Assembly (NCBI GenBank): GCA_937996235.1 | Contig: CALKVK010000006.1 | Span: forward strand, 124,001-188,000 | Source of the DNA: an uncultured bacterium | GTDB taxonomy: Bacteria; Planctomycetota; JAJSAM01; JAJVHW01 | DNA: 64,000 nucleotides | Direction of reading: 5' to 3' | In this document: piece by piece, positions 1 to 8,809 of the stretch | How the letters are laid out: each line of letters opens with the position of its first letter | How positions within the stretch are numbered: position 1 is the stretch's first letter | Program-made: the position numbers and the translations under genes | Notes under the pieces: model-generated | Database searches by the model: none | Told to the model about the DNA's origin: nothing | The model's input: only the letters and a program-made list of their open reading frames with translations

Positions 1-91
1 GGCAGTGTACACGCCCGACGGAGCCGCCGCGCCGCGCGGATGTTGCGGCGCGTCGCGCGCGCCGTTCTCCTGCCCTGCCGTGGCGCCGCAC

Positions 92-2548
92 ATGACCCGC
101 TTCCACGCCGCGCTGCGCGCGTGGTACCTGCGCAACGTGCTCGGACGCGCGTGGGCGGTCGTGCTGCCGATCGTCGTCGCGACGCTCTACCTCGGCATCG
201 TCCAGCTCCCGCACTTCCGGCTCGAGGCGGGCTCGAAGACGCTCACCCTCGAGGGCGACGACAGCCGCCGCGTCTACGAGGAGACGCGCGCGTGGTTCAC
301 CGACGACGACTACGTGCTCGTCGCGCTCCAGCCGCCCGACCCGTGGACCCCGCAGGGCGTCGCGCTCGTCGCCGACCTGACGCACGAGCTCGAGGCCCTC
401 GACGGCATCGACCACGTGCTCTCGCCGACGAACGTGCCGCTCTTCCTCTCGTGCGCCGACGGCAAGGTGGACCTGAAGACGCTCACCGACGACGGCATCG
501 ACCTCGCGAAGGCGCGCACGGAGCTCACGACCTCCGAGGTCTACGTCCGCAACCTCGTCTCGGACGACGGCGAGAAGTTCAACCTGCTCGCGTACTTCGG
601 GAAGCCCGAGCAGGTGGGCGACGACCCCGACAGCGCCGAGAACGTGGACCTGCGGCGCACGTTCCAGCGGCGCGTGGTCGGGGCGGTGCGCGAGGTGCTC
701 GCCCGCTACCGCGAGCGCGGCGCCGAGATCCACGCGTCGGGCATCCCGACGATCTCGGTCGACATGGTCGACTACATCGAGCACGACATCGTCTGGTTCG
801 GTCGCGCCGTCGCGCTGTTCCTGCTGCTCGCGCTCTTCGCGTTCTTCCGACGGCCGCGCTTCGTGCTGCTGCCGCTCGCGACGTGCATCGCGACCGTCGT
901 GTGCGTGATGGGCATGATGGTCGTGTGCGACGTCGGCACGACCGTCGTGACGTCGAACATCAGCTCGCTACTCTTCATCATCGGGATGGCGCACTCCATC
1001 CACATCGTGGTCGCCTACCGCGAGGAGCGCGGGCGCCACCCGGGGCGCGGCTACCACGAGACGCTGCTCGAGGCCGTGGACCACGTCGCGCGGCCGTGCC
1101 TCTACACCGCGCTGACGACCGCCGCGGGCTTCGCGTCGCTCGTGGTCACCGACGTGCTGCCGGTGCGCGACTTCGGCTGGTGGATGGCGGGCGGGACGAT
1201 GTTCGCGCTCGTCGTGTCGCTGCTGTTCCTGCCCGCGTCGCTGGCGCTCCTGCCGCCGACGGCGGAGGCGCCTGCCGACGAGACGGGGCGCTCGCGCGTG
1301 CTGCAGGCGTGCGCGTCGCTCGCGATCGCGCGGCGGCCGCTCGTGTACGCGGTCGCGCTGTCCGCGCTCGGCGTCTCGGTCTGGGGCATGTCGCGGCTGC
1401 GCGTGGACACGAGCTTCATCGACTACTTCGTGCCGTCCACCGAGGTGCACCAGGGCATCAAGTGGGTGGACCAGGTGGGCGGCACGATGACGCTCGACGT
1501 CATCCTGCCGGGCGAGGCCGACCCGTACTGGACGCAGGACGAGAACTTCGCGGCGATCGTCGCGCTGCACGACTGGTTCGACCGGCAGCCCGAGGTGGGC
1601 AAGACGATGTCGCTCGCCGGCATCGAGCGCTACGGCCGGCGCATCGCGACGGCCGTGACGCCGCTCGGCGCGCAGATGAAGCCGCAGGCGCTGTTCGTCT
1701 TCTTCGGCGTGCAGGCGCGCATGCGCGGCCGCCCCGAGGCGCTCGACTCCGCGACGTTCGTCGTGCTCTCGAAGGCGAAGGACGACGCGGGCAACGCCCT
1801 GCCGCGCAAGACGCGCGTGCAGGTGCGCATCCGCGAGACGACGCTCGACCTGCGCCGCTCGGAGTTCCTCGCGCGGCTGCACGACTTCATCGCACGCGAG
1901 CCGACGCTTGCGGGGCGCGAGGTCGTCGTGACGGGCATGTTCCAGCTCTTCACGCGCATGCTCGAGTCGGTCGTCGGCAGCCAGGTGCGCAGCTTCGGCC
2001 TCGTGCTCGTCGGCTGCGGGCTCATGCTGATCGTGCTCATGCGCCACCTCGGCGCCGGCTCGCTGATGATGGTGCCGAACCTGCTGCCGATCGCGCTGGT
2101 GCTCGGCACGATGGGCCTCGCGGGCATCACGCTCGACATCATGACGATCACCATCGCGAGCGTGTCGCTCGGGATCGCGGTGGACTCCGCGATCCACTAC
2201 GTGACGCGCTTCCGCCGCGAGGTGCGTGCGAGCGGCGACTTCGAGCGCGCGACGCGCGCCGCGCACGGCTCGATCGGGCGCGCGATCGCCTACACGGCGC
2301 TGACCGTCATCGCCGGGTTCCTCGTGCTCGCGTTCTCGCGCTTCACGCCGACGATCTACTTCGGCGTGCTCGTGGGCGTCGCGATGGTCACGGGGCTGCT
2401 CTCGAACCTCGTGCTGCTGCCCGCGCTGCTGTTGACGTTCCGGCCGTTCCGCGGCGAGGCGGGCGCGGACGCCGCGTCACCCGCGGCTGCTCAGTCGCGC
2501 GACGACGGGCGCGCCGCGGGGGCGTCCACCTCGGCGTCGTCGCCGTAG
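92..2548 (+). CDS. RND/MMPL-family membrane exporter
   Basis: An 818-residue inner-membrane protein of the RND superfamily (MMPL/SSD type, COG1033-like). It shows the duplicated layout of the family: an N-terminal helix near residue 20, a periplasmic loop to about 240, a block of five to six helices (about 245-400), a helix near 430, a second periplasmic loop, and a second helix block (about 630-790). Such proteins move hydrophobic substrates (lipids, hopanoids, drugs) using the proton gradient; the substrate cannot be read here. The ATG at 92 is preferred to the GTG at 5 because the first 29 codons of the longer frame are low-complexity and precede the usual start of the first helix. The last 58 bases overlap the end of the convergent gene on the other strand. 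No membrane-fusion partner lies alongside within the window. Confidence 0.85.
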   Translation: MTRFHAALRAWYLRNVLGRAWAVVLPIVVATLYLGIVQLPHFRLEAGSKTLTLEGDDSRRVYEETRAWFTDDDYVLVALQPPDPWTPQGVALVADLTHELEALDGIDHVLSPTNVPLFLSCADGKVDLKTLTDDGIDLAKARTELTTSEVYVRNLVSDDGEKFNLLAYFGKPEQVGDDPDSAENVDLRRTFQRRVVGAVREVLARYRERGAEIHASGIPTISVDMVDYIEHDIVWFGRAVALFLLLALFAFFRRPRFVLLPLATCIATVVCVMGMMVVCDVGTTVVTSNISSLLFIIGMAHSIHIVVAYREERGRHPGRGYHETLLEAVDHVARPCLYTALTTAAGFASLVVTDVLPVRDFGWWMAGGTMFALVVSLLFLPASLALLPPTAEAPADETGRSRVLQACASLAIARRPLVYAVALSALGVSVWGMSRLRVDTSFIDYFVPSTEVHQGIKWVDQVGGTMTLDVILPGEADPYWTQDENFAAIVALHDWFDRQPEVGKTMSLAGIERYGRRIATAVTPLGAQMKPQALFVFFGVQARMRGRPEALDSATFVVLSKAKDDAGNALPRKTRVQVRIRETTLDLRRSEFLARLHDFIAREPTLAGREVVVTGMFQLFTRMLESVVGSQVRSFGLVLVGCGLMLIVLMRHLGAGSLMMVPNLLPIALVLGTMGLAGITLDIMTITIASVSLGIAVDSAIHYVTRFRREVRASGDFERATRAAHGSIGRAIAYTALTVIAGFLVLAFSRFTPTIYFGVLVGVAMVTGLLSNLVLLPALLLTFRPFRGEAGADAASPAAAQSRDDGRAAGASTSASSP

Positions 2549-2934
2549 CGCGCGAGCACGATCCGCGCGATGCGCTCGCGCAGCGCGTCCAGCTCGGCGG
2601 CGCGGTGCGGGTCCTGCGCGAGCCGCGCACGGATCCACGCGAGCGCGTCCTCCCCGAGCGTCGGCACGCTGTAGCGCACGACGCTGTGGTAGTTGCGGCG
2701 CGAGACCCAGCCGGCGCGCACGAGGCGCGCGAGCGCCCCGTCGACCGCGTCCTCGAACGCGTCGAGCTCCGCCAGCGCGCGGGGTGCGACCTCGAGGCGG
2801 TCGACCGTCTCGAGCACGTCGCGTGCGACGTCTTCCGCGGTCAGGCTGCGGCGCGCGAGCGCACCGTGGCGCTCGAGCACGAGCAGGCAGGCGACGCAGA
2901 GGTCGAGCTGTCCGGAGAAGGGGACGGCGGGCAT
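2491..2934 (-). CDS. Hypothetical protein, winged-helix-like
   Basis: A 147-residue soluble protein that I do not recognise. It is rich in amphipathic helices, with a segment around residues 60-90 (DGALARLVRAGWVSRR) followed by a strand-like stretch (YHSVVRYSVP). That pattern resembles the recognition helix and wing of a winged-helix fold, but this is an inference from pattern alone. It has no signal peptide or membrane segment. It ends inside the last codons of the convergent RND gene (58-base tail-to-tail overlap). Codon use is like that of its neighbours, which supports it being real. Confidence 0.6.
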   Translation of the reverse strand: MPAVPFSGQLDLCVACLLVLERHGALARRSLTAEDVARDVLETVDRLEVAPRALAELDAFEDAVDGALARLVRAGWVSRRNYHSVVRYSVPTLGEDALAWIRARLAQDPHRAAELDALRERIARIVLARYGDDAEVDAPAARPSSRD

Positions 2935-3061
2935 GGGGCGGCTCCCCCCCGCGGCCGAGTATCCGGCGCTCCCGGGACTGGGAGATCGTAGGGCCTCGGA
3001 CCACGCGGCACTGCGACAAAAGGCAAGCGCCGCACCTTCGTTCGCGCGCTGCCCGCGTGCG

Positions 3062-3739
3062 TCAGGCGTGCGGCCAGGGACGAGCGAGCTCGCCGTCGAA
3101 GACCGTGGCGCCGAGCGGCAGGCGACCGGGATCGCGTCCGCGCTCGAGCGGCGTGCCCAGCGCGAGGACCAGCGCGACGCCGATGTCGGGCTCGTCGGCC
3201 GCGCCGATCACGGCCTTCACCTTCGACTCGGAGTAGCCGTTCATGAACGACGAGCCCAGTCCGACGCTCTCCGCGGCGAGCGCGACGTGCGTCGCCGCGA
3301 TCAGCGCGTCCTTCGTGTTGAACTCGCGCAGACGCTCGCCGAGGCCCTCCTGCGCCTGAGGCGCGATGCGCCGGAACGTCGCCGCGTACTCGGCGCTCCA
3401 CGCGCCCTTCGCGACGGCCGTCGAGACGACCTCCTCGAGGTGCTCGCGCCAGCCGCCCTGGCTGATCGCGAACACGAGCAGCACCGGCGCCTCGCGCGCC
3501 TGCGCCTGGCCGTAGCACGCCTCGGCGAGCCGCGCGCGGCGCTCGGCATCGCGGACGACCACGATGCGCCACGGCTGCAGGTTCCAGGAACTCGGCGCAG
3601 CGACGCCGAGCCGCAGCAGCCGTTCGAGGAGTTCGTCCGGCACCGGCGTCGTCGCGAAGTGACGCACGCTGCGGCGGCGGAGGATGGCGTCGGGCACGGA
3701 GAGCGGCGTGTCGGGCGAGGCGGGGTCGTGGGGTTGCAT
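3062..3739 (-). CDS. Nitroreductase family oxidoreductase
   Basis: A 225-residue FMN-dependent, NAD(P)H-using flavoenzyme of the nitroreductase family. Residues 20-30 carry the RRRSVRHF motif that binds the FMN phosphate. PSSWNLQPW near residues 50-58 is the second FMN-binding segment, and the C-terminal LALGTPLERGR is the usual end of the fold. Length is typical. The physiological substrate is unknown for most members. It is transcribed alone; a TACGAT -10-like box lies only 9 bases before the ATG, so the mRNA may be leaderless or nearly so. Confidence 0.88.
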   Translation of the reverse strand: MQPHDPASPDTPLSVPDAILRRRSVRHFATTPVPDELLERLLRLGVAAPSSWNLQPWRIVVVRDAERRARLAEACYGQAQAREAPVLLVFAISQGGWREHLEEVVSTAVAKGAWSAEYAATFRRIAPQAQEGLGERLREFNTKDALIAATHVALAAESVGLGSSFMNGYSESKVKAVIGAADEPDIGVALVLALGTPLERGRDPGRLPLGATVFDGELARPWPHA

Positions 3740-3748
3740 GGGGCGGCG

Positions 3749-3754
3749 ATCGTA
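3749..3754 (-). promoter_or_regulatory. -10-like box of the nitroreductase gene
   Basis: TACGAT on the minus strand, 9 bases before the ATG. It is one of a set of TANNNT boxes placed directly before start codons in this window. No good -35 box is visible. Confidence 0.4.
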
Positions 3755-3873
3755 CCGGAGAAGCGGCGCGTCGCCGCGGGCGCGCGGCGCGTCTTCGGCT
3801 ACAGCGCGGCGTGACCGCGGTCCGATGAAGGGGCGCCGGATCGTCGCTGCACCGGCCCGAGGAACGCCCCCGG

Positions 3874-4083
3874 ATGACCCACGACCGACTCATCGCGCTC
3901 GCTGAGGAGTGCAGCGCAGTGCGTGCCGCGATCGGGCGGCTCCTGCTCGCCCACGACGGCTCCGACGAGCGCCAGGACGCGCGTGACGCGTACCGCCGTT
4001 CGCTCCGCGAGCTGCTGCGCGTGGCCCGCGAGGAGGAGTGCGGGCTGTTCCTCGAGGTCGCCGGAGAGCTCTCCTCGATCTGA
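3874..4083 (+). CDS. Small hypothetical protein
   Basis: A possible 69-residue helical, charged protein with no recognised family. It starts with ATG, preceded by GAGGA about 10 bases upstream, and ends 17 bases before the convergent lipoprotein gene. The composition (RLIALAEEC, REEECGLFLE) looks like a two-helix soluble protein rather than the Arg/Pro-rich translation typical of wrong frames in this genome. That composition and the ribosome-binding site are the only support. Confidence 0.5.
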   Translation: MTHDRLIALAEECSAVRAAIGRLLLAHDGSDERQDARDAYRRSLRELLRVAREEECGLFLEVAGELSSI

Positions 4084-4100
4084 GGCGTTCGCCCGCCGCG

Positions 4101-4505
4101 CTACTTCGCGGGCGCCGCCGCGTGCGCCGCGTCGCGCTCGCGCGACACGAGCCAGACGACGACGTCGGTGCCCTCGGGCCCGGCCTGCACGAACGGCAGC
4201 AGCTCGACCGCCGCGACCGGCGCGAGCGCGGTGGTCACCCGCTCCACGCGGCGCGGCTCGCGTCCCGCCAGGTACACGGCGGCCGACGAGTGCGTGCGCG
4301 TGGCGGGGCCCTCCGGCTCCGTGGCGACGGTGAACCCGTCGTCGCGCAGGCGCGTCGCGACGAGCTCCGCATCGCCCGCGCGGTCCGCCGCGAACACGAC
4401 GACGGCACGCCCGGCGGACGTGCCGCGGGCGTCCGGGCTGTGGCAGGCGGAGGCGGCGAGCGCGGTGCTGAGTAGCATCGTCGCGGCGATCGTGCGGCGC
4501 AGCAT
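4101..4505 (-). CDS. Predicted lipoprotein, LytR_C-like domain
   Basis: A 134-residue exported protein. The ATG at 4505 opens a lipoprotein signal peptide with the lipobox LAASAC (cysteine at residue 21), so it should be anchored to a membrane by a diacylglyceryl cysteine. The mature part has a beta-alpha-beta unit (VVVFAADRAGDAELVATRL) followed by a TEPEG...YLAG segment. This resembles the small LytR/CpsA C-terminal domain, an assignment by pattern only. The upstream in-frame GTG/ATG codons would hide the signal peptide, so the later ATG is chosen. Role unknown. Confidence 0.65.
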   Translation of the reverse strand: MLRRTIAATMLLSTALAASACHSPDARGTSAGRAVVVFAADRAGDAELVATRLRDDGFTVATEPEGPATRTHSSAAVYLAGREPRRVERVTTALAPVAAVELLPFVQAGPEGTDVVVWLVSRERDAAHAAAPAK

Positions 4506-4542
4506 GCGCGGAGTATCGCACGGACGGCGGGGGCGCGGCACG

Positions 4543-5235
4543 ATGGACGACGACTCCGACAGCCTGCTCGCGCGCGCGCGCGCCCTGCTCGCGGCACCCG
4601 ACGAGCCGACGCGCCTGCGCGGCGTCCACGCGCTGCGCGACGACGTCGCGGACCACGCCGCCGCCGCTGCCGAGCTCGTCCTGCTCCTCGGAGCCCCGGG
4701 CGACTACGTGCCGCAGGCGGCGCGCGCGGCGCTGCAGGATCTCGGAGCCGACGCGGTCCCCGCGCTGGTGGCGGCGCTCGCTGCGGCCGACCCCGTCGTG
4801 CGCCGCAGCGCCGCGTGGGCGCTCGCGCGCGACGGCGTCGACCCCGGCGACGCCGCGCGCTCCGCGCTCCGCCGTGCAGCCGCCGACACGGACGCGGCCG
4901 TGCGGCAGGCGGCGGCCGGCGCGTTCGGCCGCATCGCCGCACCCGCCGACGTCGCGTGCGAGGCGCTCGTCGCTCTCGCGCAGGACCGCGAGTGGCGCGT
5001 GCGCGAGCAGGCCGTCCACTCGCTCGCGCCGCACGTCGCCGCGCACCCGCACCTGCTCGACGCCCTGGAGGACGCGCAGCCCGCCGTGCGGGCCGCGGCG
5101 GCCGAGGCGCTCGCGCGGCAGCCGCTCGACGCGGCGGCGCTCGCGCGCGTGCAGCGTGCGCTCGACGAGGAGCCCTCGCCGCACGTCGCCGCGCCGCTGC
5201 GCGCGCTGCTCGAGCGCCGCGAGGTCGTGCCGTGA
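4543..5235 (+). CDS. HEAT-repeat protein
   Basis: A 230-residue all-helical protein made of about six HEAT or PBS-lyase-type repeats (for example VPALVAALAAADPVVRRSAAWAL and VREQAVHSLAPHV). Such repeats form a curved protein-binding scaffold; PBS-lyase HEAT proteins are common in Planctomycetes and cyanobacteria. It has no signal peptide. The stop overlaps the GTG start of the next gene in a GTGA arrangement, so the two are almost certainly co-translated, and the HEAT protein may serve the spermidine-synthase-like enzyme. The ATG at 4543 follows an untranslated stretch that also carries the divergent lipoprotein start. Confidence 0.8.
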   Translation: MDDDSDSLLARARALLAAPDEPTRLRGVHALRDDVADHAAAAAELVLLLGAPGDYVPQAARAALQDLGADAVPALVAALAAADPVVRRSAAWALARDGVDPGDAARSALRRAAADTDAAVRQAAAGAFGRIAAPADVACEALVALAQDREWRVREQAVHSLAPHVAAHPHLLDALEDAQPAVRAAAAEALARQPLDAAALARVQRALDEEPSPHVAAPLRALLERREVVP

Positions 5236-5990
5236 GCGTGCTCCTGCGCGAGGAGCGGGGCGGTCGCGTGCTCGAGGTGCGCGCCGCCGGGCGCACGCGG
5301 CGGCTCTACGTGGACGGCGTCTACCACACGTCGTGGAACCCCGGCCGTGCGCTCACCGGAGCCGTCTGGGACCCGCTCGCGCTCGCGACGTTCTGCGTGC
5401 GGCCGGAGGGCGCCCGGAGTGCGCTCGTGCTCGGCGTCGGCGGCGGCGCCGCGCTGCGCATGCTGCACGCGTTCGCGCCGCCCGCGCGCCTCGTCGGCGT
5501 CGAGTGGGATGCGCAGGTGCTCGCGGCCGCGCGTCGCTGGTTCGGACTCGACGAGACCGGCGCCGAGCTCGTCGTCGGCGACGCCCGCGCGTGGGTGCGC
5601 CGGAACGCGCGCCGCCGCTTCGAGCTGGTGGTGGACGACCTCTACGCCGAGGAGGGCGGTGAGCCCGTGCGCCCGCCGGGCCTCGACGACGACGCGTGGT
5701 GGCGCCGGGTCGTCGCCCTCGTCGCACCGGGCGGCGCGCTCGTCGTCAACTTCGTCGCGCAGCGCGACCTGACGGGCTCGCCGCTCTGCCAGGACGTGCG
5801 CCTGCGGACGCGCTTCCCGGTGGCGCTGCGCTGCACCTGCCCGGGCTACGAGAACGTCGTCGCGGTGTTCGCGTCGCGGCCCGTGACGCCCGCCGAGCTG
5901 CGGCGGCGCATCCTCGCGCAGCCCGCACTCGCACGCGCCGCGGACCGCCGGCTCCTGCGGTTCCGCATCGGGTCGCTCTGGCCGCGCTGA
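5232..5990 (+). CDS. Spermidine synthase-like methyltransferase-fold protein
   Basis: A 252-residue protein of the spermine/spermidine synthase fold. The SAM-binding motif I appears as LVLGVGGGAALRML (about residues 58-71), followed by an acidic residue at the end of strand 2 (LVGVEWD) and the VVGDARAWV segment. The catalytic region reads ELVVDDLYAEEGGEPV, so the paired acidic residues are kept. The true aminopropyltransferase gate-keeping residues cannot be confirmed, and related proteins of unknown reaction are common, so spmE is not assigned. The GTG start overlaps the stop of the HEAT-repeat gene by four bases. A stem spanning its stop codon and that of the convergent EF-P gene probably ends transcription. 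Confidence 0.75.
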   Translation: MSVLLREERGGRVLEVRAAGRTRRLYVDGVYHTSWNPGRALTGAVWDPLALATFCVRPEGARSALVLGVGGGAALRMLHAFAPPARLVGVEWDAQVLAAARRWFGLDETGAELVVGDARAWVRRNARRRFELVVDDLYAEEGGEPVRPPGLDDDAWWRRVVALVAPGGALVVNFVAQRDLTGSPLCQDVRLRTRFPVALRCTCPGYENVVAVFASRPVTPAELRRRILAQPALARAADRRLLRFRIGSLWPR

Positions 5991-6009
5991 GCGCGTCGGT
6001 CTCTCAGCG
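5985..6009. terminator. Stem-loop spanning two convergent stop codons
   Basis: Perfect 7-bp arms CGCTGAG (5985-5991) and CTCAGCG (6003-6009) enclose an 11-base loop. The arms contain the stop codon of each convergent gene. There is no U-tract on either side, so if it is a terminator it is of the bare-hairpin kind. Confidence 0.5.
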
Positions 6010-6576
6010 TGCGACGCGCTGCAGGTACGCGCCCGTGCGCGTGTCCACGCGGATGCGCTCGCCCTGCGAGATGTAGGCCGGGACGTGCACGACCAGGCCC
6101 GTCGAGAGCGTCGCCGGCTTCGTCTGCGCGCTGGCGGTGACGCCCTTCATGGGCGGGTCCGTCGCCACGATGTCGAGCTCGACGTGCGGCGGCAGCTCCA
6201 CCGAGATCGGCGCGCCGTTCCAGAACGTCATGGCGAGCCCCTCGATGCCGTCGAAGAGGTAGAGCTCGGTCTCGCCGAGGTCGCCCTTCGCGAGCTGCAC
6301 CTGCTCGTAGTTCTCGCTGTCCATGAAGTGCGCGAAGGTGTCGTCGGCGTAGAGGTACTGGCAGGGGCGCCGCTCGACGTCGGGCTCGCCCACCTTGTCG
6401 CCGCCGCGGAAGGCCTTCTCGACCACGGTGCCGTCGAGGAGCGACTTCAGCTTGGTCCGGACGATCATGTTCGAGCTGCGGGCGGACGGCGCGTTGAAGC
6501 TCACGTCGACGATCTTCCACGGCTTGCCGTCGACCTCGACGAGCACGCCCCGCTTGAAATCGCTGGTGTCGAGCAC
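6004..6576 (-). CDS. Elongation factor P-like protein, EfpL/YeiP type
   Basis: A 190-residue EF-P paralogue with the three beta-barrel domains of the family. Domain I reads DFKRGVLVEVDGKPW, and domain III has the diagnostic GVTASAQTKPATLSTGL motif. At the tip of the domain I loop, which reaches the ribosomal P-site tRNA, the sequence is NAPSARSSN with arginine 33. Canonical EF-P has PGKG or PGRG there. The PSAR loop and Arg33 match E. coli EfpL (YeiP), which relieves ribosome stalling without lysine modification. The GTG start at 6576 is supported by GAGGAGG 7 bases upstream. It is divergent from the acetolactate-synthase gene. No EF-P modification enzyme is nearby, as expected for an unmodified arginine. 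Confidence 0.88.
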   Translation of the reverse strand: MLDTSDFKRGVLVEVDGKPWKIVDVSFNAPSARSSNMIVRTKLKSLLDGTVVEKAFRGGDKVGEPDVERRPCQYLYADDTFAHFMDSENYEQVQLAKGDLGETELYLFDGIEGLAMTFWNGAPISVELPPHVELDIVATDPPMKGVTASAQTKPATLSTGLVVHVPAYISQGERIRVDTRTGAYLQRVAR

Positions 6577-6702
6577 CCCGTGCCTCCTCGCTCCGCACGC
6601 GGAGCCTTCCGGAAGCCCGTCATCTTGCGCGATGGCGCCGGTCCGTGCGACAAAAGCGACCGGAGTCGTCGATCGCGAAGGTCTGCCCCGAGGAGGTGCG
6701 CT

Positions 6703-8736
6703 TTGAAGGCGTCGGATCTGTTGCTGCGTTGCCTCGAGGCCGAGGGCGTCGAGTACATCTTCGGCGTCCCCGGCGAGGAGAACGCCGACGTGATGATGTC
6801 GCTGCTCGACTCGAAGCTGCGCTTCATCGTGTGCCGCCACGAGCAGGCGGCGGCGTTCATGGCCGATGTCTACGGCCGCCTGACCGGCCGCCCGGCGGTG
6901 TGCCTCGGCACGCTCGGCCCGGGCGCCACGAACCTGCTCACGGGCGTCGGCGACGCGAACATGGACCGCGCGCCGTGCATCGTGCTGACGGGCCAGGCGG
7001 CGACCACGCGCATCCACAAGGAGTCGCACCAGGCGATGGACCTGGTGAAGCTCTTCTCGCCGTGCGTGAAGTGGGGCGTGCAGATCGTGCACCCCGACTC
7101 GATCCCCGAGATCGTCCGCAAGGCGTTCCGCGTGGCGACGACCGACAAGTACGGCGCGTGCCACATCGACCTGCCCGAGGACATCGCGAAGATGCCGACG
7201 CTCGCGCAGCCGATCCCGCCGCGTCCGGTGCCGCGCGGCACGGCGCGTCCGGAGTCCGTGCAGGAGGCCGCCGAGCTCATCCGCAAGGCGAGCTTTCCCG
7301 TGATCCTCACGGGCAACGGCACGCTCCGGAACCACGCGTCCGAGCAGCTCCGCGCGTTCGCGCGGCAGAACGGCATCCCCGTGCTCAACACGTTCATGGG
7401 CAAGGGCGCGTTCCCGCCCTCCGACCCGCTGTGCCTCTTCACGATCGGTCTCGGCGCGCGCGACTGGACCGTCGCGTGCATCGAGCGCGCCGACTGCGTG
7501 ATCGCGGTCGGCTTCGACATGGTGGAGTACCACCCGAAGCTGTGGAACCGCGGCAACTGCAAGGCCATCGTCCACGTGGACCAGAGCCCCGCGGAGATCG
7601 ACGAGAACTACCGCACGGCAGCGGAGCTCGTCGGCGACATCGGGCGCTCGCTGACGGCGCTCGCCGCGGCGACGAAGGGCATGAAGGGCCCGAGCGCCGA
7701 CCACTACGCGCCGTTCCGCGAGCGCATGCTGCGCGACTTCCACGAGCACGACGGCGACGGCGGCAAGCCCGTCGCGCCGCAGAAGGTGCTGGCCGAGGTG
7801 CGGCGCTTCCTCGACGACCGCGACATCGTGCTGTCGGACGTGGGCGCCCACAAGATGTGGATCGCGCGCTACCTCCAGACGGAGGAGCCGAACACGATCC
7901 ACATCTCGAACGGCTTCTGCTCCATGGGCTTCGCGCTGCCGGGCGCCATCGCCGCGAAGCTCGTCCACCCCGACCGCCGCGTGCTCGCGATCTGCGGCGA
8001 CGGCGGCTTCATGATGAACGTCCAGGACCTCGAGACCGCGGTCCGCGAGAAGCTGAACATCGTCGTGATGATCTGGGAGGACAGCCAGTACGGCCTGATC
8101 AAGTGGAAGCAGCAGGCCCAGTTCGGCAAGTACTCGCACATCGACTTCACCAACCCCGACTTCGTGAAGCTCGCGGAGGCGTTCGGCATGGAGGGCATCC
8201 GCGTCGGCGGCGGCGAGGAGCTGCCGGCGGCCCTCGAGCGCGCGTTCGCGGCGGGCCGCCCGGCGCTCGTCATCGTGCCGATCGACTACTCGCAGAACAT
8301 GAAGCTGACGGCGGCGCTCCGGCAGATCCCGGCCGCCGAGGTCTGCGACGCGCTCGGCGGCATCGACCTCTTCAAGGGCCTGCCGCGCCCGTTCCGCGAC
8401 GCGATGGCCGCGACGATGGAGACGCGCACGGTGGCCGACGGCACCGAGCTCTTCCGCGAGGGCGAGCCGGGCACGGAGCTGCTGCTCGTGCACGCGGGCG
8501 AGGTGGTCGTCAGCAAGGGCGGGCGCCAGGTCGCGACGCTCGGCAAGGGGCAGGCCGTCGGCGAGATGGCCGCGCTCTCCGCGGCGCCGCGCGCGGCCAC
8601 GGTGACGGCGAAGGGCGAGGTGACGGTCAGCGTGCTCGACGGCGCGGAGTTCCGCGCGCTCGTCGCGTCGCAGCCGGAGCTCGGCCTCGCGCTGTCGAAG
8701 GTGCTGGCCGAGCGCCTCGCCAAGTCCGGCGGCTGA
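6703..8736 (+). CDS. Acetolactate synthase-like ThDP enzyme fused to cNMP-binding domain
   Basis: A 677-residue fusion. Residues 1-545 form a thiamine-diphosphate enzyme closest to catabolic acetolactate synthase (AlsS type). Glu47 (in HEQAAAFMADVYG) is the cofactor-activating glutamate. GDGGFMMN at 432-439 and Asp460 (WEDSQYG) provide the Mg-ThDP ligands; the 27-residue spacing between Asp433 and Asp460 matches my recollection of Klebsiella AlsS (Asp447/Asp474). AlsS-type enzymes condense two pyruvates into acetolactate. Residues 557-677 form a cyclic-nucleotide-binding domain with a phosphate-binding cassette (VGEMAAL then PRAATV), absent from standard AlsS. The start is TTG with AGGAGG six bases upstream at 6691; no ATG precedes the conserved N-terminus. 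A related 2-oxoacid decarboxylase role is the main alternative. Confidence 0.85.
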   Translation: MKASDLLLRCLEAEGVEYIFGVPGEENADVMMSLLDSKLRFIVCRHEQAAAFMADVYGRLTGRPAVCLGTLGPGATNLLTGVGDANMDRAPCIVLTGQAATTRIHKESHQAMDLVKLFSPCVKWGVQIVHPDSIPEIVRKAFRVATTDKYGACHIDLPEDIAKMPTLAQPIPPRPVPRGTARPESVQEAAELIRKASFPVILTGNGTLRNHASEQLRAFARQNGIPVLNTFMGKGAFPPSDPLCLFTIGLGARDWTVACIERADCVIAVGFDMVEYHPKLWNRGNCKAIVHVDQSPAEIDENYRTAAELVGDIGRSLTALAAATKGMKGPSADHYAPFRERMLRDFHEHDGDGGKPVAPQKVLAEVRRFLDDRDIVLSDVGAHKMWIARYLQTEEPNTIHISNGFCSMGFALPGAIAAKLVHPDRRVLAICGDGGFMMNVQDLETAVREKLNIVVMIWEDSQYGLIKWKQQAQFGKYSHIDFTNPDFVKLAEAFGMEGIRVGGGEELPAALERAFAAGRPALVIVPIDYSQNMKLTAALRQIPAAEVCDALGGIDLFKGLPRPFRDAMAATMETRTVADGTELFREGEPGTELLLVHAGEVVVSKGGRQVATLGKGQAVGEMAALSAAPRAATVTAKGEVTVSVLDGAEFRALVASQPELGLALSKVLAERLAKSGG

Positions 8737-8795
8737 GCCGGGCGACGGTCCCGTGCGCCCGCCACGGCGGGCGCGCGGGTTCCGCGGCACGCTGC

Positions 8796-8801
8796 TATCC
8801 T
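8796..8801 (+). promoter_or_regulatory. -10-like box of lpxB
   Basis: TATCCT preceded by GC, ending 8 bases before the lpxB ATG. A start site 7-8 bases downstream would fall on or next to the A of the start codon. Confidence 0.45.
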
Positions 8802-8809
8802 CCGCGCCG

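Noticed and set aside
2491..3019. Alternative 180-codon minus-strand frame overlapping the 147-residue protein
   Set aside because: It is Arg/Pro-rich in another frame; the 147-residue frame has normal protein composition.
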